Assembly: GCA_964425135.1 (NCBI GenBank)
Contig: CAYRKW010000057.1
Span: 1 to 20,910 of the forward strand
Direction of reading: 5' to 3'
Length of the DNA stretch: 20,910 nucleotides
Source of the DNA: CAYLLD01 sp964425135
GTDB lineage: Bacteria > Pseudomonadota > Alphaproteobacteria > Rhodobacterales > Rhodobacteraceae
Shown here piece after piece: positions 6,981 to 14,361 of the stretch. Every line of letters begins with the position of its first letter. The first letter of the stretch is position 1. The position numbers and the translations under genes are program-made. A model generated the notes under the pieces. The model worked only from the letters and a program-made list of their open reading frames with translations. It had not been told where the DNA came from and searched no databases.

Positions 6981-7627
6981 GTGTCCCACTCCACATCAAA
7001 TTTTGTCACGACGGTATTCACCTGATCGGGCGTCAGGCCGCGTGGGTGCATGCCGTGGGTTAATAAGGCCAGCCGCGCGGTGTCTTCAAGTTCTTCGATG
7101 GCGTTGCAGGCGGCCTCGACGTCTTTGCCCGCGACGACGGGGCCGTGGTTTGCCAGCATGACGGCGGTCCGTTTGCCCGCAAGGCCGCGCACGGCCTCGC
7201 CCATCGCGGGATCGCCGGGCATGAAGAACGGCAGCAGTTTGACGCGGCCAAGTTTCATGATGCCGTAGGGGGTGAGGGGCGGGAGGAAATTATCCTCATC
7301 TGCGCCGGGAAGCATCGACAGGGCGACGGAATGGCAGCTGTGCAGATGCACCACCGCGCCCGCTGTGCTGCGGGTGTCGTAAAAGGCGCTGTGCAAGGGC
7401 ATTTCCTTGGTTGGTTTATCGCCGCCAATCAGCTGCCCTTTAGGATCGAACTGCGAAAGGCGAGCGGGATCCAGGCGACCAAAACTGGTGCCCGTTGGGC
7501 TGACCAAGAGGCCGCCGTCTTCGGTGCGCGCGGAGATATTGCCGGTGCTGCCGCCCGTCAAGCCACGGTCGAACATCGACTTGGCCAGAACGCAAATCTG
7601 GTCACGCAGGCGGGTTTCGGCTGTCAC
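6977..7627 (-). CDS. otnC: 3-oxo-tetronate 4-phosphate decarboxylase (class II aldolase fold)
   Basis: This 216-residue protein belongs to the class II aldolase/adducin family. In this pathway it decarboxylates 3-oxo-tetronate 4-phosphate to dihydroxyacetone phosphate. Zinc ligands are visible as H94 and H96 (HLHSCHS) and H161 (ANHGPVV), with the catalytic Glu at 75 (PTKEMPLH). The phosphate-binding loops GGSTGNIS (25-32) and SPTGTSFG (43-50) are present. The start ATG overlaps the otnK stop (ATGA) and its own stop overlaps the otnI start. Class II aldolases also include fuculose-phosphate aldolase and ribulose-5-phosphate epimerase, but the otnK and otnI neighbours decide the call. Confidence 0.88.
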   Translation of the reverse strand: MTAETRLRDQICVLAKSMFDRGLTGGSTGNISARTEDGGLLVSPTGTSFGRLDPARLSQFDPKGQLIGGDKPTKEMPLHSAFYDTRSTAGAVVHLHSCHSVALSMLPGADEDNFLPPLTPYGIMKLGRVKLLPFFMPGDPAMGEAVRGLAGKRTAVMLANHGPVVAGKDVEAACNAIEELEDTARLALLTHGMHPRGLTPDQVNTVVTKFDVEWDT

Positions 7628-8895
7628 GATGCCTCCAGTACGGATTGGGCGTCAGTAAAGAACGCCTCGGCGCCGAAGTTGCCGGATTTTAGCGCGAGCG
7701 CCACCTCGTGCCCGCCGGCTCTGCAATAGGTCCAAGGCACGCCTGGTGCTATCTCTGCCCCAATTTCAAGGGCGTTAACGCCAAGAGCCTTGGTCACGGC
7801 GCCAGAGGTCTCGCCCCCCGCCACGATAAACCGCCGCGCGCCTGCATCGCGGCTTGCGAGGGCGCATTTGGACAGCACGTCTTCGATCATCGCGCCCGCC
7901 TGAGCCGCGCCCAACCTGTCTTGCGCAGCCTTTACGCTTTCGGGGGCGGCAGTCGCATAGACAAGGGGTGCGCGGGCGAGGTCTTGGGCTGCCAGCCATT
8001 CCATCACCGCATCCGCGCCGTCTTTGGCCAAAGTGAGCGGGTCGAGCGCATAGCACGGCGCGCCACTTGCGCGATAGTGAGCGACTTGAAGGTTGGTCAT
8101 GGCCGAACAGCTGCCCGACAGAACGATGGTCTGCGCGGCGGGGGGCACGCGCACCTGCGATGTGCTTTCAAGTGTCAGCAGCCCATCCGCCGCGTAGAGC
8201 GAGGGCAAGGGCATCGCGATGGCAGAGCCGCCGGTGAGCAGCGGCAAATGGCGGCTGGCTTGCGTGATCACATCGAGATCTGCGTTGGCCACTGCATCGA
8301 CAACTACGTGGTTGATGCCCTTTGCTCGCAATTCCTCCAGCGCAGAGCGCACGGCATCGGGGCCAGTGGCGATCGTCAATCTGTTGACCAGCCCCACTTT
8401 GCCGGTCACTTGTGGTGCGAGAAGTCGCATTAGATTGCTGTCGCGCATGGGTGTCAGCGGGTGATCCTTCATCGGGCTTTCGGCCAGCGGCTGTTCGCCG
8501 ACAAACAGATTGCCCATGAAGATCGAGCGGCCGTTTTCGGGGAAGGCGGGGCAATAGATCGTCTGATCCGTGCCCAGCTCCGCCATCAGCGCCTCGGCCA
8601 CAGGGCCGATATTGCCGTCCGGAGTGCTGTCAAAGGTGGAGCAGTATTTCCAGAAGAACTGCTGAGCGCCTGCCTGTTTGAGCCACTGATAAGCGGCCCG
8701 TGTCTCGGCAATCGCCTCATCGCGCGGTGCAGTGCGGGATTTTAGGGCGATCACTTCAAAGGCGGCGGTGTCGGACGGCGGGTCTTGGGGGACGCCGATG
8801 CGCAAGGACACTTTTGCGCCGCTGCGGGCGAGAAGACCGGCGAGGTCCGTGGCCCCCGTGAAGTCATCGGCGATACATCCCAGTATCGTGGCCAT
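7624..8895 (-). CDS. otnK: 3-oxo-tetronate kinase (DUF1537 family)
   Basis: This 423-residue kinase is of the DUF1537/four-carbon acid-sugar kinase family. OtnK phosphorylates 3-oxo-tetronate on O4 using ATP. The N-terminal sugar-binding domain opens with the family signature GCIADDFTGATDLAG (residues 6-20), with FWKYCSTFDSTPDGNIGPV at about 100-118. The C-terminal nucleotide-binding domain includes VLSGSCSAMT and the late RRFIVAGGETSGAV motif. It starts three bases after the ltnD stop, with GAGGAGAG as ribosome binding site inside the end of ltnD, and overlaps otnC by four bases. Length is normal. Related kinases act on D-threonate or D-erythronate; OtnK is chosen from the context. Confidence 0.9.
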   Translation of the reverse strand: MATILGCIADDFTGATDLAGLLARSGAKVSLRIGVPQDPPSDTAAFEVIALKSRTAPRDEAIAETRAAYQWLKQAGAQQFFWKYCSTFDSTPDGNIGPVAEALMAELGTDQTIYCPAFPENGRSIFMGNLFVGEQPLAESPMKDHPLTPMRDSNLMRLLAPQVTGKVGLVNRLTIATGPDAVRSALEELRAKGINHVVVDAVANADLDVITQASRHLPLLTGGSAIAMPLPSLYAADGLLTLESTSQVRVPPAAQTIVLSGSCSAMTNLQVAHYRASGAPCYALDPLTLAKDGADAVMEWLAAQDLARAPLVYATAAPESVKAAQDRLGAAQAGAMIEDVLSKCALASRDAGARRFIVAGGETSGAVTKALGVNALEIGAEIAPGVPWTYCRAGGHEVALALKSGNFGAEAFFTDAQSVLEAS

Positions 8896-8898
8896 GGC

Positions 8899-9795
8899 CT
8901 AGCTCTCCTCTCCGGGCAGGGTCAGTCCTGCGTTGCGGGCGTAGACCTTGGCGACCGCCGCGTCGTCCTCCCCGCCCAACCCCATGCCAGCGGCGGCGAT
9001 GAACTGTTGCAGGGCGGTGGCCGTGATCGGGGCACTGAATTGAGCGGATTTGGCGATGTCGAGCACGATCCCAAGATCTTTCGGCCAGATGTTGACGGAA
9101 CTCAAAGGCGTGTAATCGCCCTCCACAATATGCGGTGCGCGGTTTTCCAGCATCCAGCTTGTGCCTGCGCATTTGCTGATCACTTCGACAAATTTCTCGG
9201 GGGTCACGCCTTGGGTCATGCCAAAGGTCAGCGCCTCGGCCATGGTCGCGATATGCACGCCTGCCAAGAGCTGGTTTACGGCTTTCATGGCCGATCCGGA
9301 GCCTGCGGCATCGCCGAGCTTAAAGACGGTCTCTGCCGTTGCGTCCAGCACGGGCTTGGCTGCGACAAAGGCAGCGCTGCTGCCCGACGCCATGATCGAC
9401 AATTTGCCAGCCGCCGCCTTGGCCGCACCGCCAGAGATCGGCGCATCGAGGTAGAGCACGTCATGGGCGGCGCAGCGGGCCTCCATATCGCGCGCAAAAT
9501 CAGGGGGGACCGTAGCGCAGGCCAGCACAACCGCACCTGCGCGCAACTGCGGAACAATGCCATTGTCCCCAAACAACACCGCCTCGGTTTGCGCTGCGTT
9601 CAGCACCACAACGGCAACCGCATCGAGCGTATTTGCAACCGTCGCTATATCTCCGGCGGTCCCACCATCGCCTTGAAACCGCTCCATTTGCGCAGGCACA
9701 ACATCAAACCCATAGGTTGCGTGCCCGGCGCGCAGAATAGACGTCGCAATCCCATACCCCATCGCACCCAACCCAAATACTGCTATACTGCTCAT
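8899..9795 (-). CDS. ltnD: L-threonate dehydrogenase-like beta-hydroxyacid dehydrogenase
   Basis: This 298-residue NAD(P)-dependent dehydrogenase belongs to the 3-hydroxyisobutyrate dehydrogenase family. LtnD oxidises L-threonate to 2-oxo-tetronate, the entry step to otnI, otnK and otnC. The Rossmann motif is FGLGAMG (7-13), the substrate loop is DAPISGGAAKAAAGKL (118-131), and the catalytic Lys is K171 (AMKAVNQLLAG). It is first in the operon and divergent from the SDH-like operon across a 302-base gap that contains a candidate operator. The family also contains tartronate-semialdehyde and 3-hydroxyisobutyrate enzymes, so the substrate is inferred from the operon. Confidence 0.85.
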   Translation of the reverse strand: MSSIAVFGLGAMGYGIATSILRAGHATYGFDVVPAQMERFQGDGGTAGDIATVANTLDAVAVVVLNAAQTEAVLFGDNGIVPQLRAGAVVLACATVPPDFARDMEARCAAHDVLYLDAPISGGAAKAAAGKLSIMASGSSAAFVAAKPVLDATAETVFKLGDAAGSGSAMKAVNQLLAGVHIATMAEALTFGMTQGVTPEKFVEVISKCAGTSWMLENRAPHIVEGDYTPLSSVNIWPKDLGIVLDIAKSAQFSAPITATALQQFIAAAGMGLGGEDDAAVAKVYARNAGLTLPGEES

Positions 9796-9820
9796 TCCGT
9801 GGTGTTTCCTCTAATGGCTG

Positions 9821-9838
9821 CGGCTGTGAACACAGCTG
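9821..9838. promoter_or_regulatory. Candidate operator upstream of ltnD
   Basis: The inverted repeat CGGCTGTG-AA-CACAGCTG has 8-base arms with seven matches and a perfect 6-base core. It lies 26 bases before the ltnD ATG, just downstream of the candidate -10, where a repressor would block transcription. No regulator gene is adjacent. Confidence 0.5.
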
Positions 9839-9865
9839 TCATAACGCGCATTTGGCGGGAGTTCA
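9838..9865 (-). promoter_or_regulatory. Candidate ltnD promoter
   Basis: On the minus strand, TGAACT (9865-9860) and TATGAC (9843-9838) are 16 bases apart. The predicted start of transcription falls inside the inverted repeat next to it. The matches are moderate. Confidence 0.3.
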
Positions 9866-10020
9866 CTTAGAAGTTTCAGCGATGCAGGTCGTTTTGTTTG
9901 AAAGAACACCGTTTGCGGATGATTTCCAAACGCTGCGGACTGTCACGCGCTCCGGTTTGGAGGCGGCAGATACGGCGCGCGGCAGAACAATTGGATTGTA
10001 ACAGAAATTTACAAAAACGT

Positions 10021-10043
10021 TTAAGAATATGCGATTTTCTTAA
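10021..10043. promoter_or_regulatory. Candidate operator upstream of the SDH-like operon
   Basis: TTAAGAA and TTCTTAA form a perfect 7-base inverted repeat around a 9-base spacer, ending 54 bases before the first SDH-like gene. A TATAAC at 10056-10061 could be a -10, which would put the repeat over the -35 region. The structure is visible; its role is inferred. Confidence 0.45.
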
Positions 10044-10097
10044 TTTGAATTGCAGTATAACCTTGGCGCGCAACGGTTTGGATCGGGGTAATATCCA

Positions 10098-10823
10098 TTG
10101 GAGAGCAAGGCGGATCGTCTAAAGGTGTCGATTTGGCGCGGTGATGGGCTTGGGGGGGCGTATGAAGACTACGCGGTTCCAGCTTATGAAAGTCAGACTG
10201 TGCTCGATGTGGTGTCCTGGGTTCAGCAGAATGCTGATCCAACCCTGAGTTATCGGTTTGCCTGCCGTGTCGGCATGTGCGGATCGTGCGCGATGATGGT
10301 CAATGGGGTGCCGCGTTGGACGTGCCGAACGCATATTTCAAAAGTGCTCAAAGACAATGCGGTAAGTATCGAGCCTTTGCGGAATATGCCTGTGATCAAG
10401 GATCTGGCGACCGATATGGACGGGTTCTTTGACAAATGGGTCTCGGCGGAAGGTGTGCATCATGGCGCGCGCTCACGCGATGAGCCGATCGCGCCTGTGG
10501 ACGAGAAGAGCGATGCGCGGCAGCAAGCGAATGCGGGCATTGAGTGCATTAATTGCGCGGTATGTTACGCCGCTTGCGATACGGTTGCGGGCAATGCGGC
10601 GTATTTGGGGCCTGCGGCGTTGCAGCGGGCGTGGACGCTTCTCAATGACGCCAAGGATGACGCGCGCGATGAGATATTGGATGCGGTGTCCGGCAAGGGG
10701 GGCTGTCACAACTGTCACTCCATGGGGTCGTGTACGCAGCTTTGCCCCAACGAGCTTGATCCGATGTCGGCGATTGCGGGATTGAAGCGCGAAACCGTCA
10801 AGCGGATGTGGGGCAGGAAATGA
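10098..10823 (+). CDS. Iron-sulfur subunit of an SDH/FRD-like complex
   Basis: This 241-residue protein is the SdhB/FrdB-type electron-transfer subunit that would pass electrons between the flavoprotein and the membrane quinone. The N-terminal ferredoxin domain binds [2Fe-2S] through C56, C61, C64 and C76 (CRVGMCGSC...C). The C-terminal domain has C150, C153, C156 (CINCAVC) plus C216 for [4Fe-4S], and C160, C206, C212 for [3Fe-4S]. It resembles FrdB more than SdhB (CINCxxCYAAC, GPAAL). An additional Cys at 203 precedes the third motif, and Asp replaces the usual Pro after C160. The TTG start at 10098 is the least certain part; GTG 10125 is possible. The gene overlaps the next by ATGA. Confidence in the family is high; the substrate of the complex is unknown. 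Confidence 0.9.
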   Translation: MESKADRLKVSIWRGDGLGGAYEDYAVPAYESQTVLDVVSWVQQNADPTLSYRFACRVGMCGSCAMMVNGVPRWTCRTHISKVLKDNAVSIEPLRNMPVIKDLATDMDGFFDKWVSAEGVHHGARSRDEPIAPVDEKSDARQQANAGIECINCAVCYAACDTVAGNAAYLGPAALQRAWTLLNDAKDDARDEILDAVSGKGGCHNCHSMGSCTQLCPNELDPMSAIAGLKRETVKRMWGRK

Positions 10824-11164
10824 TCGGGTTTCGTCTGTATATGTTGCAGCGGATCACGGCGCTTTTGATGGTGCCCTTTGTGATCGGGCATCTGGCGGTC
10901 ATGATTTATGCGGTGCAAGGCGGGCTGAGCGCGGGCGAGATTTTAGCGCGGACGCATGGCTCCTTTGGGTGGTTCGCGTTTTACGGCCTTTTTGTTGTTG
11001 CAGTTTCGATCCACGGCGCAATCGGTTTGCGGGCAATTTTGCACGAATGGGGCGGCGTCAAAGGATCATTTCTTGATGTTTTGACCGGACTCATTGGTCT
11101 GGGACTGTTTGCCCTTGGCGCACGCGCCGTTTGGGCCGTCACATTTGCGAGCCTTGGGCCATGA
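10820..11164 (+). CDS. Membrane anchor subunit of the SDH/FRD-like complex (first)
   Basis: This 114-residue protein has three predicted membrane helices, about residues 12-32, 52-72 and 87-107. It begins MIGFRLYMLQRITALLMV, like SdhC/FrdC anchors, and has His in helix 1 (H24) and helix 2 (H65, in HGAIGLR), suitable as heme b ligands. ATG at 10820 overlaps the stop of the Fe-S subunit; an in-frame GTG 12 bases upstream is the alternative. It should anchor the catalytic subunits and form part of the quinone site. The call depends strongly on its position between the Fe-S and flavoprotein genes. Confidence 0.8.
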   Translation: MIGFRLYMLQRITALLMVPFVIGHLAVMIYAVQGGLSAGEILARTHGSFGWFAFYGLFVVAVSIHGAIGLRAILHEWGGVKGSFLDVLTGLIGLGLFALGARAVWAVTFASLGP

Positions 11165-11517
11165 CAGCCATCCGCGCCTATAAGAACCGCGCCCATCCGT
11201 TGTGGCTTGCTTACATTCTGCACCGTTTGTCGGGTCTTGGATTGGTGATTTTCCTACCCTTACATTTCTGGGTCTTGTCGCTTGCTATGACCGATGTTGC
11301 CGCGCTGGATCGGTTTCTGGCGATCACCAAGCTCGATGCGGTCAAGCTGGCGGAGTTTGGACTGGTGTTTCTTCTGGCGGTGCATATGTTCGGCGGATTG
11401 CGCCTTCTCGCGCTTGAACTGCTGCCTTGGTCGGGACGCCAAAAGACGCTTGCGGCGGGAGTGGTTGCGGTCTCTCTTTTCATTGCGCTGATGTTCTTTT
11501 TGGGGGCGATGGGATGA
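11161..11517 (+). CDS. Membrane anchor subunit of the SDH/FRD-like complex (second)
   Basis: This 118-residue protein has three predicted helices (about 17-42, 64-88 and 95-116). It has the SdhC-type signature HRLSG (H21, R22, S24), associated with quinone binding in the family, and candidate heme ligands H35 and H75 (HMFGGLRLL). The GLR motif after the second His recurs in the first anchor, suggesting the two are related. The start ATG overlaps the previous stop, and the stop overlaps the start of the flavoprotein gene (ATGA), so all four subunits are translationally coupled. Two anchors with two His each would allow a two-heme membrane domain. Confidence 0.82.
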   Translation: MTAIRAYKNRAHPLWLAYILHRLSGLGLVIFLPLHFWVLSLAMTDVAALDRFLAITKLDAVKLAEFGLVFLLAVHMFGGLRLLALELLPWSGRQKTLAAGVVAVSLFIALMFFLGAMG

Positions 11518-13268
11518 CTCCCTCTATCGAGCAGCATGATACAGACATTTTGATTATCGGATCAGGCGGTGCCGGTCTGTTCGCAGCCCTTCACGCGAAG
11601 CAGAGCGCACCGGAGGGAACAAAAATCACCATCGCAGTGAAGGGCCTGATCGGAAAATGCGGCTGCACGCGCATGGTGCAGGGTGGATATAACGTTGCGC
11701 TTGGTGGTGGCGATACGGTTGAGCGGCATTTCATGGACACGATTGAGGGTGGCAAGTGGTTGCCCAATCAGGACATGGCGTGGCGGCTGTGTGAGCAGGC
11801 GGTGGTGCGCATTCATGAGCTTGAAAACGAGGTCGGGTGCTTTTTTGACCGCAATTTAGACGGGTCGCTGCACCAGAAGGCCTTTGCCGGACAAACGGCG
11901 GATCGGACGGTCCATAAGGGCGATCTGACGGGCATCGAGATCATCAACCGGCTGATGGAAAAAGTGCTCGCCTCAGGTGTTGAAAAATTACAGGAGCATC
12001 GCGCGATTGGTCTGATCCCCACACGCGACGGCGCGGCGTTGGCTGGTGTTTTGATGATCGATATGCGCACAGGGGATTTCCGACTTGTGCGCGCCAAGGC
12101 TGTCCTGATGGCAACGGGCGGCGGTCCGACCATGTACAAATACCACACACCGTCGGGGGACAAGACCATGGACGGTCTGGCGATGGCCCTGCGCGCTGGT
12201 CTGCCGCTTCGGGATATGGAGATGGTGCAATTTCATCCAACCGGGCTGCTGGCCGGAGATCACACGCGCATGACCGGCACGGTGCTCGAAGAGGGTCTGC
12301 GCGGGGCAGGGGGGCAGTTGGTCAATCACGCCGGTCAGCGCTTCATGTTCGATTATGACGGCAAGGGCGAGCGGGCGACGCGCGATGTGGTCAGTCGCGG
12401 CATTTATGCGGAGATGCGCAAGAACAATAATCCCCAGCAGGAGGGCGTGTTCATTTCGATGGCGCATCTGGGGCCAGAAAATGTTGCGCAAAAATTCAAA
12501 GGCATGGTCAAGCGTTGCGCCGATTGCGGGTTCGATCTGGCAGGCGGGCTGGTCGAGGTTGTGCCAACGGCGCATTACTTCATGGGCGGCGTTGTGGTCG
12601 ATGTGGACACGCGCACTGCGATGGAAGGGCTCTATGTCGCGGGTGAGGATGCGGGCGGCGCGCATGGCTCGAACCGTCTGGGTGGCAACGGGGTTGCGAA
12701 CTCGACGGTGTATGGCGGTATCGCGGGCGATGTTATGGCCGGTGATATCGCCGCAATGCCGGCGTTGCGCGAGCCGGATGAGGATGTGTTGAATGCTGAG
12801 ATAGCTCGCGCGATCTATCCCTTGCAGCAAAAGCCGGATCTGGTTTTGCCGTTGCGCAAAGACCTGCAAGAGGTGATGTGGGACGAGGTGGGTGTCATGC
12901 GCACCGCAAGCGGCATACAGCGCGGTCTGAAGGGCATTGAGGCAGTGTCCGACAAGCTGATGGGCATCGGCGTTGACGGCAGCAATCTGGCGTTCAATCT
13001 GACGTGGCATGACTGGCTTAATCTGCGCTCGCTTTGCGATATATCCGAAGTGATCGCCAAGGCGGGTCTGGCGCGCGAAAACTCTCGCGGTGCGCATTTC
13101 AGGGAGGATTTCCCGGATGCTGGCGCTATGCAGGACAGTGAATTTACGGTTGTGCAGCAGGATGGCGATGCGTTGACCGTCACCAATCGGCCTGTCGATT
13201 TTTCGATTGTGAAGCCCGGTGAAACCATTCTGCCAGAGGGTGAGCCGGAAACTCTGGTAGCTGGTTGA
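11514..13268 (+). CDS. Flavoprotein subunit of an SDH/FRD-like complex, lacking the FAD-linking His
   Basis: This 584-residue protein is of the SdhA/FrdA/aspartate-oxidase flavoprotein family. The FAD-binding GSGGAG is at 16-21. Dicarboxylate-site residues are present: H241 (HPTG), E260, R290 (RDVVSR, proton shuttle), H354 (HYFMGG) and R388 (HGSNRLGGN). The position of the covalent FAD His in E. coli SdhA/FrdA (SHTVxAxGG) is Cys here (C51 in CGCTRMVQGG), so flavin is probably not His-linked. The normal TEGxRGEGG loop reads EEGLRGAGG (259-267), changing Thr to Glu and Glu to Ala beside the substrate. Extra CxC (49/51) and CxxC (335/338) pairs are seen. The start is the ATGA-overlapping ATG. 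It would oxidise or reduce a succinate/fumarate-like acid; the true substrate is unknown. Confidence 0.88.
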   Translation: MTPSIEQHDTDILIIGSGGAGLFAALHAKQSAPEGTKITIAVKGLIGKCGCTRMVQGGYNVALGGGDTVERHFMDTIEGGKWLPNQDMAWRLCEQAVVRIHELENEVGCFFDRNLDGSLHQKAFAGQTADRTVHKGDLTGIEIINRLMEKVLASGVEKLQEHRAIGLIPTRDGAALAGVLMIDMRTGDFRLVRAKAVLMATGGGPTMYKYHTPSGDKTMDGLAMALRAGLPLRDMEMVQFHPTGLLAGDHTRMTGTVLEEGLRGAGGQLVNHAGQRFMFDYDGKGERATRDVVSRGIYAEMRKNNNPQQEGVFISMAHLGPENVAQKFKGMVKRCADCGFDLAGGLVEVVPTAHYFMGGVVVDVDTRTAMEGLYVAGEDAGGAHGSNRLGGNGVANSTVYGGIAGDVMAGDIAAMPALREPDEDVLNAEIARAIYPLQQKPDLVLPLRKDLQEVMWDEVGVMRTASGIQRGLKGIEAVSDKLMGIGVDGSNLAFNLTWHDWLNLRSLCDISEVIAKAGLARENSRGAHFREDFPDAGAMQDSEFTVVQQDGDALTVTNRPVDFSIVKPGETILPEGEPETLVAG

Positions 13269-13319
13269 ATAGTCGTTGATGGCGATGGTTGGGGCTGTGG
13301 AAAGGAATGAGGTACGCAT

Positions 13320-14276
13320 ATGATCAAGACCGAACTTATCCACCAAACAGCGTGCAAGCTGATGGCCAAGGCGGCGATTGAAATTCCGCAAGATTATCTG
13401 GACGGGTTGAAAGCTGCGGCCAAGAGCGAGGAGGGGGATTTATCCTCGTTCGTGCTCAGGGCGATGTTGGAGAATTACGAGGCTGCCAAGGAAGATGCGC
13501 GTGCCATGTGTGGCGATACCGGCGTGCCGCGTTGGTTTGTGAAGCTGGGCAATGAAGCGCAGGTTGAGGGCGGCATGATTGCGCTGGAAACCGCGTTGCG
13601 CCGTGCCACGGCTGAGGCGACGCATGACGTCCCGCTGCGCCCCAATCGCGTGCATCCCTTGTGGCGCACGGACCATGACAACAACGTGGGCATTGGCGCG
13701 CCGGAGATCGAATTCGGGTTTGAGCCGGAGGGCGAGTGGATCGACCTGATCACGGTTCACAAGGGTGGGCTTTTCGGCACGGATTACCGGATGCTCTTCC
13801 CGTCGGACGGGATCGAAGGGATCAAGCGTTTTTACCTCGATAGTCTGGTGGCATTCGGCAAGCGCGGCCTTGCGTGTCAGCCTGCGATCATCGGGATCGG
13901 GCTCGGTGGCTCGAAGGATATTTGCATGAGCCTTGGCAAACGCGCATCTGTTCTGCGCACGGTCGGCAGTTGCAATTCCGATCCGAAAATCGCGGCGATG
14001 GAGGATGAGTTCAAGGAGCTTGGAAACTCCATCGGCATGGGCGCGATGGGATTTGTTGGCAAGAACATGGTGATCGATTGCAATATCGAGGTCGGTTACT
14101 GCCATACGGGCGGGATGCCGATGTCAGTGCATGCCTTCTGTCTGAGCTCACGCCGCGCGGTGGCACGGCTCTATCCTGATGGACGGGTCGAATATCGCAC
14201 GGACCCGGACTGGTTTACCGCCTATCAACGGCGGGAGACGGTGGATTGGACAGCGCAGGCGGAGGCGGCAGAGTGA
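13320..14276 (+). CDS. Class I fumarase/tartrate-dehydratase-like hydro-lyase, alpha subunit
   Basis: This 318-residue protein matches the Fe-S hydro-lyase alpha family (TtdA, class I fumarase N-terminal part). The enzyme adds or removes water across a double bond next to a carboxylate, using a [4Fe-4S] cluster. Three likely cluster Cys are C64 (MCGDTG; usually CQDTG), C186 (ACQPAIIGIGLGG; usually CPP) and C274 (HAFCLSSRRA). Several substrate loops diverge from the usual forms: NTGDN becomes TDHDNNVG, GGGSEN becomes GGLFGTD, and GIGGNFEKA becomes GLGGSKDIC. GAGG seven bases before the ATG is the ribosome binding site. It lies 51 bases after the flavoprotein gene and is probably in the same operon. 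Fumarase, tartrate dehydratase and mesaconase are the known alternatives; none is assured. Confidence 0.87.
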   Translation: MIKTELIHQTACKLMAKAAIEIPQDYLDGLKAAAKSEEGDLSSFVLRAMLENYEAAKEDARAMCGDTGVPRWFVKLGNEAQVEGGMIALETALRRATAEATHDVPLRPNRVHPLWRTDHDNNVGIGAPEIEFGFEPEGEWIDLITVHKGGLFGTDYRMLFPSDGIEGIKRFYLDSLVAFGKRGLACQPAIIGIGLGGSKDICMSLGKRASVLRTVGSCNSDPKIAAMEDEFKELGNSIGMGAMGFVGKNMVIDCNIEVGYCHTGGMPMSVHAFCLSSRRAVARLYPDGRVEYRTDPDWFTAYQRRETVDWTAQAEAAE

Positions 14277-14361
14277 TCTCTTTCGGCGCAGCACTTGGTG
14301 TCGTTGCACGCGTCGTGGGCGGTCATTTGTCGCTTATCACCGTATCGAGGAGGGCGTCAGA

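Larger units (their letters stand above)
9796..10097. other. Divergent intergenic control region (ltnD / SDH-like operon)
   Basis: This 302-base spacer holds no supported gene. It contains two separate inverted repeats, one near each start, and is AT-rich from about 9990 to 10060. The two repeats differ in sequence, so two different regulators are more likely than one. Confidence 0.7.

Noticed and set aside
8785..9870. Long plus-strand open frame (361 codons) opposite otnK and ltnD
   Set aside because: Antisense shadow; the minus-strand genes carry clear family motifs and operon spacing.
10704..10718. CHNCH (CxxCH) in the Fe-S subunit, resembling a heme c attachment site
   Set aside because: It lies within the third cysteine motif of a cytoplasmic ferredoxin-type protein with no signal peptide. 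Three of the surrounding Cys align with normal cluster ligands, so a heme c site is very unlikely; only the extra Cys 203 is odd.
11427..11513. Upstream extension of the flavoprotein frame
   Set aside because: It overlaps the second anchor gene, lacks family similarity, and the ATGA-overlapping ATG at 11514 has the expected N-terminus.
10098..13268. Housekeeping succinate dehydrogenase (sdhCDAB)
   Set aside because: Gene order (Fe-S, anchor, anchor, flavoprotein), the missing FAD-linking His, the changed substrate loop and the hydro-lyase/TRAP neighbours do not fit the usual TCA operon of this group.
11988..13391. Long minus-strand open frame (467 codons) opposite the flavoprotein gene
   Set aside because: It is the antisense shadow of a well-supported GC-rich gene. 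Its translation is rich in His, Arg and Gln with no domain pattern.
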